Of a stretch of DNA of 51,933 bases, positions 9,293-18,915 are shown piece after piece. The DNA is from Alphaproteobacteria bacterium (GTDB lineage Bacteria > Pseudomonadota > Alphaproteobacteria > JAAEOK01). Both the position numbers and the translations under genes were made by a program. Positions within the stretch are counted from its first letter, which is position 1. Each line of letters starts with the position of its first letter. Location of the stretch: NCBI GenBank assembly GCA_024244705.1, contig JAAEOK010000110.1:1-51933 (forward strand), in the 5' to 3' direction. The notes beneath the pieces were generated by a model. It ran no database searches and was not told where the DNA came from. It worked only from the letters and a program-made list of their open reading frames with translations.

Positions 9293-9334
9293 CGTCACCG
9301 CCGAGCCGGGCGAATCATGAGGAACCCGGTGACG
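9293..9334 (-). terminator. Possible terminator hairpin after the LigB-type gene
   Basis: CGTCACCG (9293-9300) can pair with CGGTGACG (9327-9334), extended inward by GGG/CCC pairing with a bulge. The structure lies directly after the stop of the LigB-type gene on the minus strand. The loop is large and there is no clear U tract, so termination is only an inference. Confidence 0.3.
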
Positions 9335-9338
9335 GGCC

Positions 9339-10166
9339 TTAAGCGGCGCGCTTCAGGGAAATGTTGGCGTTGCCGCTGCCGGACGATTGCCCGTAGGGGC
9401 CGAATTGCGTCGTTTCGAAGGACCCGGCGCCGGTCGCCGCGAGGCCGCCGAGCAGAAGCGCCAGCGCCTTGCCGCCCATCTCGCCGACCACGAATTGGGC
9501 GTATTGGGGAAATCCTTGCCAAGCGGCATCGAGTTCTCCCCGCAACAGCAGTTCGATGAATTCGTGATCGGCGTCGCGGCGCTCCTTGGTCGGCCACTCG
9601 GCCGGGCCGCGAACGAGTTTGTGCGAAAAACTGGAGCTCGCCGCCAAAACGGCCCGGCGCCCGGCTTTCTCGCAGGCGCGATGGATTGCCCCGCCGACGC
9701 GATAAGTTTCCTCCAAATCGGCGGCCAAAACGACGGGTACGATAATGACCGCCATCGTGGCATCCGGATCGAGGTAGTGGACGGGCACCCAGGTTCCGTA
9801 ATCCCACGTGTAATGCTCGCTGGCGTTTTCCATGCACGGATAGTCGAGGGCCCGGATCTCATCCCTGATCGCCGCACCCAATTCCGGGTCGCCACGGTAG
9901 TCGTAAGGTTGGCCGGCGATCATATCGGGCGCCTCCATAGCGACGCAGTAGCCGCAATGGCGGGCAACCATAGACGCCAGCCAATTGAAGGTGCTGAGAT
10001 AGTGGGCCGAATTGACGACCAGCACGTCCGGCTTGTCGGCGCGGATATCCTCGCCCATTTCGCAGATCCCCTTGACCAGATCCTTCGCGAAATCGGGCAC
10101 GATTTCGGGCAAACCCAAACGTGGCGCATGGGGAACGACGATTCCTCGATATATTCCTCCGCCCAT
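9339..10166 (-). CDS. Class III extradiol ring-cleavage dioxygenase (LigB family)
   Basis: A 275-residue LigB-superfamily protein. These non-heme Fe(II) enzymes open catechol-type or aminophenol-type rings next to the hydroxyls. Likely metal ligands are His13 in VVPHAPRLG and His55 in VNSAHYLSTF; an acidic ligand is expected in the DHEFIELL segment near residue 200-205, and SSSFSHKLVRG is a typical active-site region. ATG 10166 is preferred because AGGAAGG precedes it and it starts 10 bases after the RidA stop; an upstream in-frame codon would overlap RidA. It is the last gene of the unit CoA ligase-RidA-dioxygenase. With a 2-aminomuconate-type dehydrogenase and tautomerase next door, an aminophenol or catechol substrate is plausible. 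Some LigB relatives are amine-forming or non-cleaving enzymes, so the substrate is open. Confidence 0.85.
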   Translation of the reverse strand: MGGGIYRGIVVPHAPRLGLPEIVPDFAKDLVKGICEMGEDIRADKPDVLVVNSAHYLSTFNWLASMVARHCGYCVAMEAPDMIAGQPYDYRGDPELGAAIRDEIRALDYPCMENASEHYTWDYGTWVPVHYLDPDATMAVIIVPVVLAADLEETYRVGGAIHRACEKAGRRAVLAASSSFSHKLVRGPAEWPTKERRDADHEFIELLLRGELDAAWQGFPQYAQFVVGEMGGKALALLLGGLAATGAGSFETTQFGPYGQSSGSGNANISLKRAA

Positions 10167-10176
10167 TTTCGCCTTC

Positions 10177-10584
10177 CTATTCGTCGAACATGGCAACGCA
10201 ATCGATCTCGACGTTGACGCCTTTGCGGTGCGGCGTCCCGCCGATACAGGTCCGAGTCACTTTTTCTCCGGCCATAATCTCACGGAATGTCTCGTTGAAG
10301 GACGGAAAATCGGTAACGTCCCGCAATATCACGCGCATGTTTACGACATTGGCGACGGTGGCGCCGGCGGCGTCCAGCACGCTCATTAGATTGGACATCG
10401 TCTGCCGGGTCTGCGCCTGGATGTCGCCGGAAACGACTTCTTTGGTCTCCGGGTCCAACGGTCCCTGTCCCGATACGAAAAGCATGTTGCCCATCCGGAT
10501 CGCCTGACAGATCGGCGGTTCCTTGCTCTTGTCGGTAAAGCCCGTGGTCGGCGCCTTCTTCGATGTAATGATTTCCTTTGCCAT
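10177..10584 (-). CDS. RidA family enamine/imine deaminase, possible 2-aminomuconate deaminase
   Basis: A 135-residue RidA (YjgF/UK114) family protein, normally a trimer that hydrolyses reactive enamines and imines. The key arginine (Arg111 in VTRTCIGG) and the glutamate (Glu126 in VNVEIDC) are both present, so it should be catalytically competent. 2-Aminomuconate deaminases of aminophenol and nitrobenzoate pathways (AmnD/NbaF type) belong to this superfamily. The position between a CoA ligase gene (34 bases upstream) and a ring-cleavage dioxygenase gene (10 bases downstream), and opposite a semialdehyde dehydrogenase, favours a pathway-specific role over general housekeeping. That assignment is inference from context. 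Confidence 0.85.
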   Translation of the reverse strand: MAKEIITSKKAPTTGFTDKSKEPPICQAIRMGNMLFVSGQGPLDPETKEVVSGDIQAQTRQTMSNLMSVLDAAGATVANVVNMRVILRDVTDFPSFNETFREIMAGEKVTRTCIGGTPHRKGVNVEIDCVAMFDE

Positions 10585-10618
10585 TGCCTCCTCCCAGATT
10601 GCCTCGCCGAGATGCCTT

Positions 10619-12166
10619 CTACGCTGTCACGCCACGCAACCGGTAGCGTTGCACCTTACCGGTAGCCGTACGCGGAATTTCGTCGATAAACTTGATCCAC
10701 TTCGGACATTTGTAGGGTGACAAATGCTCGACCAGATAGCTTCTAAGCTTCTCTTCAAGCGCCGCGGCATCGTATCCGCCATCGGGGGCCACGGCAAAGA
10801 GCGTCGTCCGCAGGAGCTCGTCGTCGGTCTCGGTGGCGACCAGAGCGGCGTCCCGAACCAACGCGCTCTCGGTGATCAAATCCTCGATTTCGGCCGGGCT
10901 CACCCATTGGCCCGAAATTTTCAACATGTCGTCGTAGCGACCCTGATGGAACCAATAGCCCTCTCGATCAACGACATACATATCACCGGTTCGGAACCAA
11001 TCGCCCCGAAACACCTCGGCTGAAATATCGGGCTGGCCCCAGTAGGCGCTGCAGCGGGACTGGATTCGGGCCCACAGGATGCCCGGTTCGCCGGCCGTGA
11101 TATCGCGTCCGTCCGCGTCGGCGAGGCGGACTTCGGCCTCCGGCGCCGCGATCCCCGAGCTGCCCGGCTTGACCTGTGCGGGCCGGTTGCTGAGCAGCAT
11201 GTAGATGGTTTCCGTCGTGCCCATCCCGTCGAGGATTTCAATTCCGGTGGCGCCGTGCCAGCGATGCCATAGCGATTCCGGCAACCGCTCCCCGGCGGAG
11301 ACACAATGGCGAACGGAATTGAACGCCGCTTGTTCGGCCACGCCGTCAGCCAGCATGTTGCGATACATCGTCGGGACCGAAAACACGACCGTCGGACGAT
11401 GCGATTCGACCAGTCTTGCCACCGCCGCCGAATCGGGCCAACCGTCATAGAGCAAGGTCGTCGCGCCCAATTGCAACGAGGCGAAGAGGCAGGTACCCAA
11501 GGTATAAGCAAAGAACAGTTTCGACGTGCCGAACAGGGTATCGTCCTGGGTGATTCCCAAGACCTCCGTGGCGTAGGCGGTGGCCAGCAACACGTCCCGG
11601 TGGCCGTGCACTGCCGCCTTGGACGCACCCGTGGTACCGGAGGTATAGATCCAGAACGCCATGTCCGAGAGCCGGCGCTCGACGGTTTCGAAAAACCGCT
11701 CATGCGTGGCGAGACGGTCTCGAAGCGGCGTCGGCCCCGCCGCCGCGGTGTCGGTAACGATCACTTCGGGCGGGCGGCGCAACGACCCACGGATGCTCTC
11801 ATAGAGCGGCAGGAAGTCGTCATCGATGATCAGGAATCGGGCATCGCTGTCGTCCAGAACATGATGAAGATCCCGCGCCGCGCCGCGCAGGTTGATCGCA
11901 ACCGCAACGCCGCCGGCCTTGATCGCACCGAGATAGCAAGTGACGAAGTCCGGACCGTCCTTGACCATAAGGACGACACGCCCGTCGATTTCCAGACCGC
12001 CGTCGGCGAACATATGCGCTGCCTGGCACACCCGGCCGCACAGATCGCTGTAGGTCACCTCGTCGAGGGGCGAGATCAGGGCCGGCTTGTCGCCCAGGCC
12101 CATACCGATCGCCGGCATCAGAACCGCGTCGGCGGCATTGATCAGATCAGGCATGGGCATTTCCAT
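10619..12166 (-). CDS. AMP-dependent acyl/aryl-CoA ligase (benzoate-CoA-ligase-like)
   Basis: A 515-residue ANL-superfamily ligase that adenylates a carboxylic acid and transfers it to CoA. The P-loop motif YTSGTTG is at 174-180, the adenine-binding DGMGTTE around 315, the hinge region GRYDDMLKISGQWVSP in the last quarter, and the catalytic lysine in PRTATGKVQRYR near the C-terminus. The overall pattern resembles the benzoate-CoA ligase group. It is the first gene of a minus-strand operon with RidA and the LigB-type dioxygenase. Three close in-frame ATGs (12166, 12160, 12154) make the exact start uncertain; none has a strong ribosome site. The presence of a ligase suggests a CoA-bound intermediate, unlike the classical aminophenol pathway. 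Confidence 0.9.
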   Translation of the reverse strand: MEMPMPDLINAADAVLMPAIGMGLGDKPALISPLDEVTYSDLCGRVCQAAHMFADGGLEIDGRVVLMVKDGPDFVTCYLGAIKAGGVAVAINLRGAARDLHHVLDDSDARFLIIDDDFLPLYESIRGSLRRPPEVIVTDTAAAGPTPLRDRLATHERFFETVERRLSDMAFWIYTSGTTGASKAAVHGHRDVLLATAYATEVLGITQDDTLFGTSKLFFAYTLGTCLFASLQLGATTLLYDGWPDSAAVARLVESHRPTVVFSVPTMYRNMLADGVAEQAAFNSVRHCVSAGERLPESLWHRWHGATGIEILDGMGTTETIYMLLSNRPAQVKPGSSGIAAPEAEVRLADADGRDITAGEPGILWARIQSRCSAYWGQPDISAEVFRGDWFRTGDMYVVDREGYWFHQGRYDDMLKISGQWVSPAEIEDLITESALVRDAALVATETDDELLRTTLFAVAPDGGYDAAALEEKLRSYLVEHLSPYKCPKWIKFIDEIPRTATGKVQRYRLRGVTA

Positions 12167-12298
12167 CTAACCCGGGGCCGGATCATGCCCGCCCTCCGTC
12201 GGGCAGGCAACGCCTTCGGTATCGAAATAGAGGAATCGCCGTCTTGACGCCGTGCCGCCGGACATTTCATCTTGGCCCCACACATTTATCGGGGCGTC
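12167..12298. promoter_or_regulatory. Divergent control region of the ring-cleavage block
   Basis: This 132-base gap is the only space for promoters of both the minus-strand CoA ligase operon and the plus-strand dehydrogenase operon. It contains a hairpin with TGCCCG (12186-12191) and CGGGCA (12200-12205), and a TTGACG (12244-12249) that could be a -35 element toward the dehydrogenase, though no good -10 follows. No regulator gene is adjacent. Confidence 0.4.
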
Positions 12299-13768
12299 AT
12301 GAGCAGCAATCGGCGAACACTCAATTTCATCGACGGTGCCTATACCGAAGGCGCGCTCGGGCGCACGTTCGAGAATGTCAGCCCGGTCGACGGCGGCATC
12401 GTCAGTATTGTCTGCGAGGCCGGCGCCGACGAGGTCGATGCCACGGTGTCGGCGGCACGGCGGGCCCTCGCCGGCCCCTGGGCGGGATTCTCGATCCAGG
12501 ATCGGGCCGGCCTCCTCTATGCCGTGGCGGACGGCATCAACGCGCGCTTCAAGGAATTCCTCGACGCCGAAGTCGCGGACACCGGCAAGCCGACCGCTCT
12601 TGCCTCGCATATCGACATCCCGCGCGGAGCGGCTAATTTCAAGGTCTTCGCCGACCAGATCAAGTCGATGGCCGGCGAATATTTCGAGACCGCGACTCCC
12701 GACGGCAAGGGTGCGATCAACTATTCGACCCGTGTCCCCAAAGGCGTGATCGGCGTCATCTGTCCGTGGAACCTGCCCTTGCTATTGATGACATGGAAGG
12801 TCGGCCCCGCGCTCGCCTGCGGTAATGCCGTCGTGGTCAAGCCGTCCGAGGAAACGCCATCGACGGCGGCGCTGCTCGGCGAGGTCATGAACGCCGCCGG
12901 GGTACCGCCCGGCGTCTATAATGTGGTCCACGGTTTCGGCCCCGATTCGGCGGGCGAATTGCTGACCCGGCATCCAGGTGTCGACGCCATTACCTTCACC
13001 GGCGAAACGGTCACCGGCGAAGCGATCATGAAGAACGCCGCGGTCGGCGTCCGCGATGTATCCTTCGAACTCGGCGGCAAGAACCCGGGCATCGTGTTCG
13101 CCGATTGCGATTTCGAGGCCGCGATCGAGGGTACCATGCGATCGGTTTTTGCCAATTGCGGCCAGGTTTGTCTCGGCACCGAACGCATGTATGTCGAACG
13201 CCCGATCTTCGACCGCTTCGTCGCCGCCCTGACGGAGCGGGCGGCGAGGTTGCGCCCCGGCCGGCCCGAGGAGGAAACAACCTCTCTCGGTCCGCTGATC
13301 AGCCAAGCGCATCGCGAGAAGGTCAGGTCCTATTACGACAAGGCGCGTCAAGAGGGCGCCGAAATCACCATCGGCGGCGGCATTCCCGAAATGGGCAACG
13401 GCCTCGATGGCGGCGCCTGGATCGAGCCCACCATTTGGACCGGGCTTGCCGACGGGTCGCCTGTCGTGCGTGAGGAAATTTTCGGGCCGTGTTGCCATAT
13501 CCGCCCGTTCGACGACGAGGACGAGGTCATAGGCCTCGCCAACGACAGCCCCTATGGGCTCGCGACATCGATCTGGAGCCAGGACATCGCCAGGGCCAAC
13601 CGGGTCGCCAAACGGGTCGAGGTCGGCATCACTTGGGTGAATTGCTGGTTCTTGCGCGATTTGCGGACACCCTTCGGCGGCGCCAAGCGCTCCGGTATCG
13701 GCCGCGAAGGCGGCGTCCACTCGATGGAGTTCTACACTGAGCTCCGCAACATCTGCGTCAAACTTTAG
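12299..13768 (+). CDS. Aldehyde dehydrogenase, 2-hydroxy/2-aminomuconic semialdehyde type
   Basis: A 489-residue NAD(P)-dependent aldehyde dehydrogenase. Catalytic residues are visible: Asn158 in PWNLP, Glu257 in FELGGKNPGI and Cys291 in NCGQVCLGTERMYVERP. That last segment, together with NFIDGAYTEG at the start, is what I recall from the 2-hydroxymuconic semialdehyde (XylG/DmpC) and 2-aminomuconic semialdehyde (AmnC/NbaE) group. It would oxidise the ring-fission aldehyde to the dicarboxylate. ATG 12299 follows GGGGCG and removes nine unconserved residues. It is 17 bases upstream of the tautomerase gene, forming a two-gene operon divergent from the dioxygenase unit. Confidence 0.88.
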   Translation: MSSNRRTLNFIDGAYTEGALGRTFENVSPVDGGIVSIVCEAGADEVDATVSAARRALAGPWAGFSIQDRAGLLYAVADGINARFKEFLDAEVADTGKPTALASHIDIPRGAANFKVFADQIKSMAGEYFETATPDGKGAINYSTRVPKGVIGVICPWNLPLLLMTWKVGPALACGNAVVVKPSEETPSTAALLGEVMNAAGVPPGVYNVVHGFGPDSAGELLTRHPGVDAITFTGETVTGEAIMKNAAVGVRDVSFELGGKNPGIVFADCDFEAAIEGTMRSVFANCGQVCLGTERMYVERPIFDRFVAALTERAARLRPGRPEEETTSLGPLISQAHREKVRSYYDKARQEGAEITIGGGIPEMGNGLDGGAWIEPTIWTGLADGSPVVREEIFGPCCHIRPFDDEDEVIGLANDSPYGLATSIWSQDIARANRVAKRVEVGITWVNCWFLRDLRTPFGGAKRSGIGREGGVHSMEFYTELRNICVKL

Positions 13769-13785
13769 CTACGGGGGACCGGTCC

Positions 13786-13974
13786 ATGCCGATCGTCGAT
13801 ATCAGCATTCTCGAAGGCCGAACCGACGACAAGAAAGCCGAACTGATCCGCGAAGTCACCGACACGGTGTGCCGGGTTCTCGACTCAGAACCGGCGCGCG
13901 TCCGTGTGCTGATCCGCGACGTGCCCCATGCCAATTGGGGCGTCGCCGGCACGCCGAAATCGCAGAGCGATTAG
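13786..13974 (+). CDS. 4-oxalocrotonate tautomerase family protein
   Basis: A 62-residue protein of the 4-oxalocrotonate tautomerase family, which uses its N-terminal proline (Pro1 after Met removal, here MPIV) as general base. The pattern PIVDISILEGRTDDKKAELIREVTD-like is typical; the middle arginine in RVRVLIRDV is also a family position. It converts the enol form of 2-hydroxymuconate to 2-oxo-3-hexenedioate in meta-pathways. It lies 17 bases after the dehydrogenase gene, with a good GGGGGA ribosome site (acgggggaccggtcc). Its stop overlaps the stop of the convergent AlkP-type gene by four bases. Confidence 0.92.
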   Translation: MPIVDISILEGRTDDKKAELIREVTDTVCRVLDSEPARVRVLIRDVPHANWGVAGTPKSQSD

Positions 13975-15515
13975 GAAACCGCCGGCAGCGGCCGGCCATC
14001 CATCCAGTTCGGCACCGGCACATCCAACAGGCGGAGGACGGTCGGCGCGATGTCGAGCGCGTGTGCCGGCGGCAGATCCTGGCCATCGGCGATCGCAGTC
14101 GACCGCAACCACAGCCGGGATTCCGGCGTGTGGTCCCCGGTCCGCGGGTTGTAGGCGCGGTTTATGGCGACCCGAACACGGCCCAGGCGCGGCGATTCGC
14201 AGGCTTCCAAGATACCGAGATCGTGACGGAAACGGACCAGTATGTCGGGTAGGTCGGGATGATGGTCGGGACCAAATATCTCATCGACCGGCCGCACCCA
14301 CTCGACGATGGGGGTCTTCGTGCCGGGCAAGACCAGAGCTCGGAATTCATCCGCGATCTCTGCACTCAGCGCTGATGCTTCGTTGCCCGGCTGGACGCGG
14401 CCAAAAGGTTCGCGGCCGACCAAATTCAATCGAATGGCGCCAGTTCGGTTGTTGGGCAACGCGATGGCGCGGGTACGCGTCGACTGCAGCGGGTTGACCA
14501 GGCATCCGCTGCGGTCTTGCAGGCTCCGAACGACGCCGACCCCCGCGATCCGGTAGACGAGAGGCAGGGCCGACATCGGCACAATGTATTTCAGGGCATT
14601 GTTGGCACGGCGCAGCCAACTGTCATTCGCCCGGCCCTCATCCGAACCCATCCCCAACCGCGCCAGTACCTCGGGCACCAACTGATAACCCGCCGTGTAG
14701 GGACCCATACCGTGACTGGTGAAAAGCAGGACGTTCGCATCATTCCCAGCCGCCTCGATGATTTTGCCCACGGCATCGTCGATCTCACGATATACGGCCA
14801 ACACCGCTCCCTTGAGGTCATCCGGCCCATCGGTGCGGTACCACGGGGCATTGGGGTCATGGAAATGCCAGAAATGATGACCGGCGCAGTGACTCTCGCT
14901 GAACGTCAGCGCGAACAAATCCCAATCCTCGCGCGAAAGCAGGTCGAGAACCAACCGCTTCCGGCGCCGCACACCGTCAACAAGATTTTCGAGAAGGCGG
15001 CGGTAACCGGCATCGTCGGTGGAATAGTGATCGCAATTCGAGACCGGGTGATCGCCATGGCTGGCTCGAATATCGGCGAGCAGGGATCCGGGCGACGAAC
15101 CGGCTGCCCGCGTGCGGTCGTGGAGCCCCCAATCGGTCAGCTGAATGCCATTGAAATCGGGATTCCGCGCCGCGTCGTTGATGTCGATCGCGGCAACCCG
15201 GCGACCGGCACGGCTGGCAACGCTCCAGTAGGATTCTTCCGGCCCCAGTTCTTCCTGCGACAAGGGCCGCAAGACCGCCTCGCCGGTGTGCAACTGCCGT
15301 TCCAGAAAGTAGCGGCCATGGCGATAGCCGGCGCGACCGCTGTTCAATTCCGGCCAGATGGCGCCCTGCAACGTTTAGGCGCAATTCGCCAGCCTCGCCG
15401 TGCCCGCCGACCGCTGCAGCCTCGCCAGCGTGGGCAAGTCGCCGCCCCGCGCCGCCGTTTCGAGGGTGGGCGCGTCGGCGGCATCGAGGCCGATGACGAG
15501 GACTTTGGCTACCAT
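13971..15515 (-). pseudogene. AlkP-superfamily type I phosphodiesterase-like gene with in-frame TAA
   Basis: From ATG 15515 the first 46 codons read VLVIGLDAADAPTLE and LPTLARL, the classical N-terminus of alkaline-phosphatase-superfamily phosphodiesterases with the first metal-binding Asp. Codon 47 is TAA (15375-15377), and the same frame then continues for 466 codons to 13971. A TTG at 15371 could restart translation, but would lose the first strand and the metal ligand. Downstream, TFSESHCAGHHFWHFHD and LLFTSHGMG look like the metal-binding regions of this family. The gene is therefore broken by one nonsense codon, or the base is wrong. It precedes nothing obvious; its neighbours are a methyltransferase and glycosyltransferase unit on the same strand, 178 bases upstream. 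Confidence 0.75.
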
Positions 15516-15693
15516 CGGGTAACTTTGCCAGATTCCCGGCCCCGAGAGCTATCGGAAATGGGCCTGACAAGACCCCGGCGTGAATCTTCGCTTTGGGTGG
15601 CAACCGGCGCCGGTTTGTCGGCGGGACACGGCACCCGAAATAGTCTATTGGCGTGACGGTTTCGGGTCATGGAGGATCGCGGAAAGAGGGCCG

Positions 15694-16398
15694 CTAAGGA
15701 CGCGCCCAGATATAGTATTGGGCGCCCAACGGCAGCCACCCCAACATCGGTTCCAGGCCGCGAAAGGCGGCCAACGGCCTGGGAAAGAACGTGCAGTAGC
15801 GCCGCCGGACATCCCGGTAGCCGGTCTTGCGGACGCGACGCGCCATTTCGCTAGGGCGCACGAGGACGGCGTCGACGTCGAACGGGCAGGTGTTGACGGC
15901 ATGCAGGGTCAACGGATTGTAGGGATTGTGCTCGAAGAGAAAGAGATGTCCGTCGGGTCGGAGGCAACACCGCAGCCGGTCGAGCGTCGCCGCGTGCCGT
16001 TCCGGCGCAATATGGTGAAAAACACAGGCAACGAAGACGACGTCGCAGCTCTGGTCGGCGACCTCAGAAATCCGCTCGCTGGTCTGGACGAACTCGGCGA
16101 TCGCGCCGTGCCGGCGCTCGGCCGCGGCAAGGAACTCGGCCGAATGGTCTGCGCCGATGAGGGGGCTGGCGGGAAAATATTGATGCAGGAACGGAATACT
16201 GCCGCCGAGTCCGCAGCCGAAATCGAGAATCGTCGCGACCTCGTAATCCGACAGGCAGTGCGCCATCAGGCGGGCCTTATAGTCGGCGAAATAGGCCGGC
16301 TCCTCGCCGGTAATTTCGATGTTCTCAGCATGGAGGGTTTCATAGGTGGTGGCAAAGCGGTCGAACCCGGCGTTACCTAATCGGGTTCCGATCGTCAT
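15694..16398 (-). CDS. Class I SAM-dependent methyltransferase
   Basis: A 234-residue methyltransferase with motif I ILDFGCGLGGSIPFL at about residues 58-72, the acidic motif II GADHSAEFLAAAERR, and motif VVFVACVFHHIAPERH near 125. The C-terminal part RRYCTFFPRPLAAFRGLEPMLGWLPLGAQYYIWA has a form I associate with methyltransferases of surface-polysaccharide or lipid-linked sugar clusters. Start ATG 16398 overlaps the stop of the upstream glycosyltransferase gene (ATGA), indicating translational coupling. The substrate is unknown. Confidence 0.85.
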   Translation of the reverse strand: MTIGTRLGNAGFDRFATTYETLHAENIEITGEEPAYFADYKARLMAHCLSDYEVATILDFGCGLGGSIPFLHQYFPASPLIGADHSAEFLAAAERRHGAIAEFVQTSERISEVADQSCDVVFVACVFHHIAPERHAATLDRLRCCLRPDGHLFLFEHNPYNPLTLHAVNTCPFDVDAVLVRPSEMARRVRKTGYRDVRRRYCTFFPRPLAAFRGLEPMLGWLPLGAQYYIWARP

Positions 16399-17468
16399 CC
16401 GCCGGCCCGCCCTCTCCGTTCCGATGGCGCTTCCGCCTGCTGCCCCGTCGCGCCGGCCTTGAAGGGATCCTCGGTCTCAGAACCCGGCGCTTGCGTGGCG
16501 GCGACGTAGCCGAGCCGCTCGGCATTGCTGATATCCACACGGCCCCGGCAGGCGATGTCCTGGATCAAAAAAAGCGGCCGATTCTTAGCCTGCATATAGA
16601 GGCGGCCCAGATACTCGCCCATCACACCAAGAACAACCATTTGTACGCTGCCCAGCACGAGCACAACGGCCATCAGGCTGGTCCAGCCACGAACCGTGTC
16701 GCCGCTCAACCAAGCAATTAAGATATAGGCGACAAGAAGAGCACCCAATCCGCCCAGCGCGACCCCGATTTGGCTAGCGAAGCGTAACGGTTGAATCGAA
16801 AAGCCGGTAATGGCGTCGAAGGCGAATCGCATCATCTTTCGAATCGGATAACTCGTCGCGCCGGCAAATCGCTCCTCGCGGTCGTAGGACAGCGCCGTCT
16901 GGGCGAAGCCAATCCAGCTCACCATTCCGCGCACGAAGCGATGCTGCTCCGGCATGGCCAGCAACGCGTCGAGCGCCCGCCGGCTTATAAGGCGGAAATC
17001 CCCCGAGTCGGGTGGAATTGGCGTATCGCTAAGCCGCATCAGAATCCGATAAAACAGAGCCGCGCTTGATTTCTTGAACATATTGTCGCCATGGCGTCGA
17101 ACCCGCTGGCCATAGACGACGTCATAACCGTCGTCCATTTGCGCCATCATTTTCGGTAGCAACTCGGGCGGATCCTGAAGATCGGCGTCGAGAACAAAAA
17201 TACGCTCACCCTGGGCCATGCAGAGCCCGGCCGTCAGCGCAAGCTGGTGACCATGGTTGCGAGATAGATTTACGCCAACGATTCGCTCGTCTGCCGACAC
17301 CAAAGATTCGATCGTCGGCCAAGTGCTATCGCGCGAACCGTCATTGACCAAGATCAGCTCGTAACCGCCCGGCACCAGGTCCTCGCAGACGGCCGTGACC
17401 CGTCGATGCAACTCGGCCAAACACTCCGCCTCATTGAAACAAGGAACCACCACAGAAAGCTTGTGCAC
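16395..17468 (-). CDS. GtrB/DPM-like polyprenyl-phosphate glycosyltransferase (GT2)
   Basis: A 357-residue family 2 glycosyltransferase. The N-terminal catalytic domain has LSVVVPCFNEAECLAEL, ILVNDGSRDST and the DxD region VLDADLQDPPELLPKM. Two hydrophobic helices follow at about residues 235-260 and 268-295, matching GtrB-like enzymes that load a sugar onto undecaprenyl phosphate at the inner membrane. The tail QAKNRPLFLIQDI is family-typical, then comes an unconserved charged extension. It is the first gene of a coupled pair with the methyltransferase. A GtrA-type flippase is not present in the window. Confidence 0.9.
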   Translation of the reverse strand: MHKLSVVVPCFNEAECLAELHRRVTAVCEDLVPGGYELILVNDGSRDSTWPTIESLVSADERIVGVNLSRNHGHQLALTAGLCMAQGERIFVLDADLQDPPELLPKMMAQMDDGYDVVYGQRVRRHGDNMFKKSSAALFYRILMRLSDTPIPPDSGDFRLISRRALDALLAMPEQHRFVRGMVSWIGFAQTALSYDREERFAGATSYPIRKMMRFAFDAITGFSIQPLRFASQIGVALGGLGALLVAYILIAWLSGDTVRGWTSLMAVVLVLGSVQMVVLGVMGEYLGRLYMQAKNRPLFLIQDIACRGRVDISNAERLGYVAATQAPGSETEDPFKAGATGQQAEAPSERRGRAGG

Positions 17469-17614
17469 ACCCTCACCTGTTCGGCCACGGTAATACTACG
17501 TACGTCATCCCGTGCGGTCGATCATATGCCAAACCATCTTTTTCACACGGACGGACGCAAAGATCGATGATGAGTGTCGGCGTCGAAGGCAACCGATTGG
17601 ATCATCACGGTCAA

Positions 17615-18875
<1,261 letters not shown>

Positions 18876-18915
18876 CGTTTCGGCCCTGTTACTGCGGAAT
18901 CACCGGCGCACCTCG

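Noticed and set aside
14720-14745. Missing Asp in the SHGMG metal motif of the AlkP-type gene as evidence of decay
   Set aside because: I recall the same TSHGM or SSHGM wording in this subfamily, so only the TAA at 15375-15377 is taken as a lesion.
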